From positions 9,038,717 through 9,102,716 of the forward strand of contig OY727098.1 of the NCBI GenBank assembly GCA_963402885.1: a stretch of 64,000 nucleotides of DNA, read 5' to 3'. This DNA is from Antedon bifida. Taxonomy: Eukaryota; Echinodermata; Crinoidea; Comatulida; Antedonidae. The notes below the pieces were generated by a model that saw only the letters and a program-made list of their open reading frames with translations, did not search any database and was not told where the DNA came from. A program made the position numbers and the translations under genes. Positions within the stretch are counted from its first letter, which is position 1. Each line of letters begins with the position of its first letter. Below, one piece after another: positions 58,913 through 64,000 of the stretch.

Positions 58913-60745
58913 ATGTCTAATCCCTTGAATAACCACCTGACTACAAATCACCTAACATCAGCCTATTATCAAGATGTAAACATAGAATATCAGCAACCAT
59001 TAATTGAAAATGGATCTATGCCTCTTTATGGACATGAAATGTTTCCACAATTCATCAGTTATCCATGCCCTGTTGAGAAACAAGTGGAATACCAGCAGCA
59101 AATCCACTCCAGGTCTTTTCCTTTTCAAGGAAACTTTGCACAACCTCAGATTTCAGAAGCCAACTCTAACATGGAACCAAGTAGGGAATTTGAAAATGCA
59201 CCTTACCCAACACAGATTGGTAGATCATGCTTTCACACTAATTATAAAGAAGATACTACTACTTCTGCAAAATATGAGCCTGGAGGATATGTCACTGATG
59301 AGAGATATCTTGGCCAGTACCGTGATTCAATTACACAGAGATATTCACAAGTTGAAAATGGAGAAAAAACTGCAGTGCATGATTGGCAGTTCAATACAGG
59401 AGTTAATCAGTGTTATGCTTCAGAAACGGATGGCTTACTTATGTGCATGAAGCCACCACTAGGATATGGATATATGACATTACCTTCATACACCAATTCT
59501 AGTTACATACCAATGAACAGCTTCAGTAACCAAACCAATATAATGAGTTCTTTTGAAAGACAGAAACCTACAATAATGCTTGATCCAAACAAACAAAAGA
59601 TTCGTAACTGGTTGGTGTCTGAAGAGTCTACTTTCTATGTTAGGGGAAGTTTATTCAAAATTGAACCAAATAAAACTAGTGTGGAGAACTCAACAGATAT
59701 TCCTGGAGTTACTTCTGTCTTTTCCATCCAAGAAAAATACAGATGCTTGTCTGGTGCAGGTAATGATAACTTAGATGCTGGTATGGGTCAGCTAAATCAG
59801 AATGCACATGATCTGAGTAATACACTGATTGAGCAAGAGCCTCGTGGAGTAACAGACACTGATATAAATGATACACTGCCTGCAAATGCATCTTGTGAAG
59901 AAACCAAAATTGCTTTAGAAATTCTTCATCAAAAGCTGATGAAAAAACTTCAAGATGTTGGGTCAACAGAATCAGATGAAAGCAACAATGAAAAGTCAAC
60001 AGGTTGGTTTGATTTAATCATGAGATTTTAACTTAATCTTCTTATTTTGTTAGTGTTTTCATTTTTTTTTTGTAAGGACAGATTTTTCAGTACACAGTGT
60101 TGTCTTAATGAAGTCTGTGCACTGCTTTTCCAGTAAGTTATAGAAATTTCTAAATTGTTATACATAGATAAACAACTTTGTGAGTTCTTTTGTTTTATAG
60201 AAGATGCTGCATTCAAGAACAGGTCATCAACATCACTACTCTCCAAGCGACACAAAGAACTGAAACGCCTTTGCTGGATACGCAAACTTAAGATTACTGG
60301 TAGTAAGCAAGCTCTTGTCGACCGACTATTGGACACAACACTATCATCACTAAGTAATGATCAGATACGGTTAAAAACAATACACGCGCATCTGAGACGA
60401 CTGATCCCTTCTACAACCTCTTGCCTTAGCAGGTGTCTTTGCTCTGCCATTGAGAAAGGTTTCCTGAGTTTGATGGACATTTCATTGGCAGATGTCATCG
60501 CTAAGGGAGAATGTCCATATTGTGGAACATACATGGAAGCAACTCTTGGAGTAGTCGTGTATCAACCAGACAATGCTTCCAAAATCGATACGGTATCTGA
60601 TCTTTTAAAGTGTCCAAGCTGTAGAGACAATGTGTATGTGACACGGATGTGTCGCGGAGTTCCAGTGTTTGTCCAGGCAGAAAGGCATCGTCATTATATG
60701 CAGAGAAGTATGTTTGGTAGTTGTGCAGTTAGAATCACCAACTAG
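58913..60745 (+). CDS. SAP-domain protein with C4 zinc-finger-like C-terminus, two exons
   Basis: Exon 1 58913-60002, intron 60003-60200 (GTTGGT..TATAG), exon 2 60201-60745 (stop TAG); G plus AA makes Glu and a 544-residue protein. Start: ATG 58913 is the first in frame. Residues 1-363 are Tyr/Gln/Asn/Ser-rich and look disordered (YQDVNIEYQQPLIENG, SYTNSSYIPMNSF), as in transcriptional activators. A SAP motif follows at about 378-407 (ELKRLCWIRKLKITGSKQAL then VDRLL), a DNA-binding helix-extended-helix. Then comes a helical stretch, and CPYC (468-471) with CPSC (501-504), spaced like a zinc ribbon. SAP followed by a C-terminal Cys-pair domain recalls vertebrate DPPA2/DPPA4, but this is only a resemblance in architecture. 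The function is likely nuclear; no target is known. Confidence 0.8.
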
Positions 60746-61015
60746 TCCCTACTTTTGTTCACTAAATCCATAAGCTTCTATATGTGTCGAGGAGTTTCAG
60801 TGTTTGTCCAGACAGAAAGGCATCGGCATTATATGCAGAGAAATATGTTTGGTAGTTGTGCAGTTAGAATCACCAACTAGTTCCTACTTTTGTTCACCAA
60901 GTCCTTCAGCTCCTACTCTATATGTTTCACAGGTTTCCAGTGTTTGTCCAGGCAGAAAGACATCGGCATTACCTGTATATGCAAATAAATATGTTTGGTA
61001 GTTGTGCAGTCCTTT
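60648..61015 (+). repeat. Tandem triplication of the SAP gene 3' coding end
   Basis: The last ~100 bp of coding sequence plus 3' UTR (GTGTTTGTCCAGGCAGAAAG, ATATGTTTGGTAGTTGTGCA) recur at about 60780-60905 and 60930-61015, period about 132 bp. Only the first copy is in frame with the gene. Copies 2 and 3 keep partial frames but lie after the stop. Confidence 0.9.
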
Positions 61016-64000
61016 TCAAACTGATTTTTATTTATATGAATCACTGCTGTACATATACAATTAACCAACGCATTAACCATAGCCACTGTCTATCTAAATG
61101 TGCATATAATTCTATTGTGTAAAATAGATTATAGTATATTATTTTATATTTATTAATGGAGTGATTTTGTGTTGATACAATAATAACTTTTAACAAATGT
61201 AAAATAAAAATTAGTGTTGAATCAATCTATTCTTAACTTATTCACAGTATTTGTATAGTGATTGAAATATGAACAAATAGACATTAATTTAACCTTGTTT
61301 AGAAGAAAAAATAAATATGAATGATATAAGTTTTGATTTACATAACAAAAAAATTGAAATTAAAGTGGGTTTCTTTAAAAAGATTAGTTTTAGAGTTTAA
61401 CGTTTTAATTATTGTTTTTAGTTCATCATGATTTAAAGGAATAAATAATGCATTTATAATTTTACTTTATAATTAAAATAAAATGTTACCTTGTTGTTGA
61501 AATGTTACTATAAATAGTATTAAAAGTGTTATAAATAATTGTATCCAACATTCTATAGGTATGGTACAATTTTGTTATCAATGCGTTATAAAATTGTTGT
61601 TTTCATATATGTCATGTTCTACTGTACACACGGACTTACACATTGATATTTGATGTGTTTATGTTTTACCTTTTACTTTACAAATCATAGTTCATAAATA
61701 TTTATTTTAAAAAACAAATTATGTTGAAAATAAAGATATATAGACATTTTGCACTATAGTACTTAAATCACTTGAAATAATTGTTTTGTTGCCATTTTAC
61801 CATTTAGTTTTAACTATAAACAATAGAGCAATATGCACACTTTATTTTATTGTACTTCAATTATGTTACTTGTTATTTGTCAATGTTTAATAAAAAATAT
61901 ACAAGTTATAGCATAATATTTGTTGTTTTATTGATAATTTTCAGATTTCTTTAGAATTTCAATCTTTCACTTTAGCAAGTGTCTTGTATATTTTGTTGTG
62001 TATACAGCATATTCATGGGCGGATCCAGACAAGCAGAGAAGTGTTAACATTTAAAGATGTATAATTGTCACAAAAAACATGGAAAATGAAGATTAATGAA
62101 AAAAAAAGACTTTGAATAGGCCATTTTGCAGTTTTAATAAAGTTAAACACTTCAGTAGGAATAAAACTTATAAAGAGACAAAATAGATGGTCTAATTCAA
62201 GCAAAAACCCATTGACGTCCAGTCAATTTGACTATTTTTTGCTTTAAATTACATTTTTTTTTTAATCCAATTTTTGGTCAAAGTGAATAACTAGTGACAT
62301 TAAAATTGCATACTCAACAAAAATATTTGTTCAATATTTGTTTGTTTAAACTTAAAATGTAAAAAATGGATATCAAGTATAGTAATAAATTTTATTTTAG
62401 CTATCATTTAATTTAGCATGCAACCCTTGAGGTACCACCTGGATCCGCCTTTGTTAATTTAAAAAAAAATTACTTCTTCAATGTCTGAAGTTGAGTAAAG
62501 TGATCAAACTCAAATGATGTGAGTCATGGACAACTTTCTTAAAAATCAAATTTCATTTTGCTTAACAACTTTTAACATCCTATTTCATTTTATTCAACTC
62601 ATCATCATTACATAGTATGTACAATATGTATATTATTTATTTATATATTATATCTGCCCTTTCAAAATCATTAAAGATAAACAAAATTAGACAACTTGTT
62701 AATACTATTTTGTATACAATAAATAACTTGTCAAGAATTACAAATGTTAGTAGAACCACTCCCATGTTTACAGTTTCTGCTACAGCAGAAACAAGAAAGG
62801 AGGCAAAATATAAGATCAATTAGAATTTAGATTCTTTTTCTAGTTATATTTACATGTAATACAGTTCATCAATATTTAGCTTTTGAGAAGTAATACAAAA
62901 TGACAAAAAATAGGTGTATAGATATATTTTACGTGACTTATTATTAGTTTTATAACACACCTATTGTTCGAAAGTAAACTTGTATTCAATTAATCAGTTT
63001 TCATCTACAATCAATGTTAAAGGAGGGAGGCTAAGCAATCAAAGAGGCAGTGCTCCAATTCTGGCTGCATAGTGAAGCAGTTACAGCAGTTATGCACTTC
63101 ATGTTGGCTTTTCGAATATGCATACAGTCACTAGCCTTACATGGCACAAACAGTTTTATAAAATTATCCTGTAAATAGAACCATTCAATAGAACATTTAC
63201 CGTGCAAATAGAAGCAATACTGAACGACATGTGATATGAAATTAACCAATCAAATGATACACTTCGACTCGTACACGTTATTGGTTTACATGGCAGAAAG
63301 ATCTTTTATACACATATGTTAATTTACACTACTTAAACATTGCATTTCCACTGATGACAAACATTAATCTGACAAAGTTAGAACAAAAATATGTAGTTAG
63401 ATAGATACTGTATTTAGATTTAACACACTAAAAAAAATTTCACTATATTTTGCTAATTGAAAAATGCTATTTCAAATGAAGACGACTGCGTTTCAGAAAA
63501 TAAATTATTATGAAATATTTTAATTATTTAAAAAAATATATTGTAACAGTCATGCACAGTGGACATATTAAGTTATATATATATACCAAATATTAAGGTT
63601 TTATGACCTCAGAATCACTTTGTGCTATTTAGGGTCTATCCGGGTCATGGATGGTCTAATCCAATTGAAAAAAAACTTTTGTTAGACTTTAAAAAAAGAG
63701 GCAAGTAAGGATTATTGCTTACATGGCAGAAGAATCTTTTATACACATATGTTAATTTTACACAATTACCTTTACAATATTCTATGCAAGTTTAGATTAT
63801 AAGTTTAAAAAATCACTGACTAAAGAATACATTAAGCCAAGTTGAGTCATCATTTCAGAGTGTCCATATCTTTCAATATGAGTTGAATACATTTTACGAC
63901 AAATTACCACGACCAAATCATAATTGCAAATAAAATTTGTTTGTAACAAAAATAAATATAGAAACATGGGCGTCAACGCCACCGGAATGGCACCACCACG
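61016..64000. other. SAP gene 3' flank and gene-poor end of window
   Basis: AATAAA at 61203 is a candidate polyadenylation signal. A decayed TTAA-MITE fragment lies at about 62050-62330 (AAAGATGTATAATTGTCAC, then CAAAGTGAATAACTA). A direct repeat containing ACATATGTTAATTT and TTACATGGCAGAA lies at 63282-63335 and 63717-63767. No exon recognised on either strand. Confidence 0.45.

Overview
The window is invertebrate animal nuclear DNA: AT-rich, with split genes bounded by GT..AG introns, long introns, many transposon relics and no operons. The gene set (STARD5-like, RIIAD1, SLC17-type transporter, JHAMT-like methyltransferase, GTF2F1) together with dense TAGGCCTA-type low-complexity tracts suggests an invertebrate deuterostome. 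I think an echinoderm, possibly a crinoid, is most likely, but that is inference from general appearance and not proof.

Layout. 2449-11112 (+): last three exons of a STARD5-like lipid-transfer gene whose 5' end lies outside the window; its last intron holds a 2.6 kb inverted-repeat element. 13121-13800: minisatellite. 19146-21632 (-): complete three-exon RIIAD1. 22085-25221: minus-strand LINE relic with two later nested insertions, joined to a ~68 bp satellite. 25418-31241 (+): complete nine-exon SLC17-family transporter. 32375-35735: small LINE-like ORF, three more satellite blocks and a second copy of the LINE fragment that preserves the pre-insertion state. 37209-44977 (-): four-exon JHAMT-like methyltransferase; its first intron contains two tandem, opposite-strand protein-kinase genes in a 2.6 kb direct duplication, plus a decayed third repeat. 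46895-48150: 87 bp higher-order tandem array directly behind GTF2F1. 48173-57255 (-): complete 13-exon GTF2F1 (TFIIF alpha/RAP74) with MITEs and SINEs in its introns. 57256-58912: divergent intergenic region with a motif-cluster element. 58913-60745 (+): two-exon SAP plus zinc-finger-like gene whose last coding segment is triplicated downstream. 61016-64000: no gene seen.

The genes are unrelated housekeeping or lineage-specific genes and do not form one pathway. The most unusual material is the nested identical kinase pair, the LINE/satellite composite in filled and empty versions, several non-autonomous elements built from clusters of a short motif, and the SAP/zinc gene. Exon coordinates were assembled by hand from splice signals, reading-frame continuity and remembered family features; no alignment or search was run.
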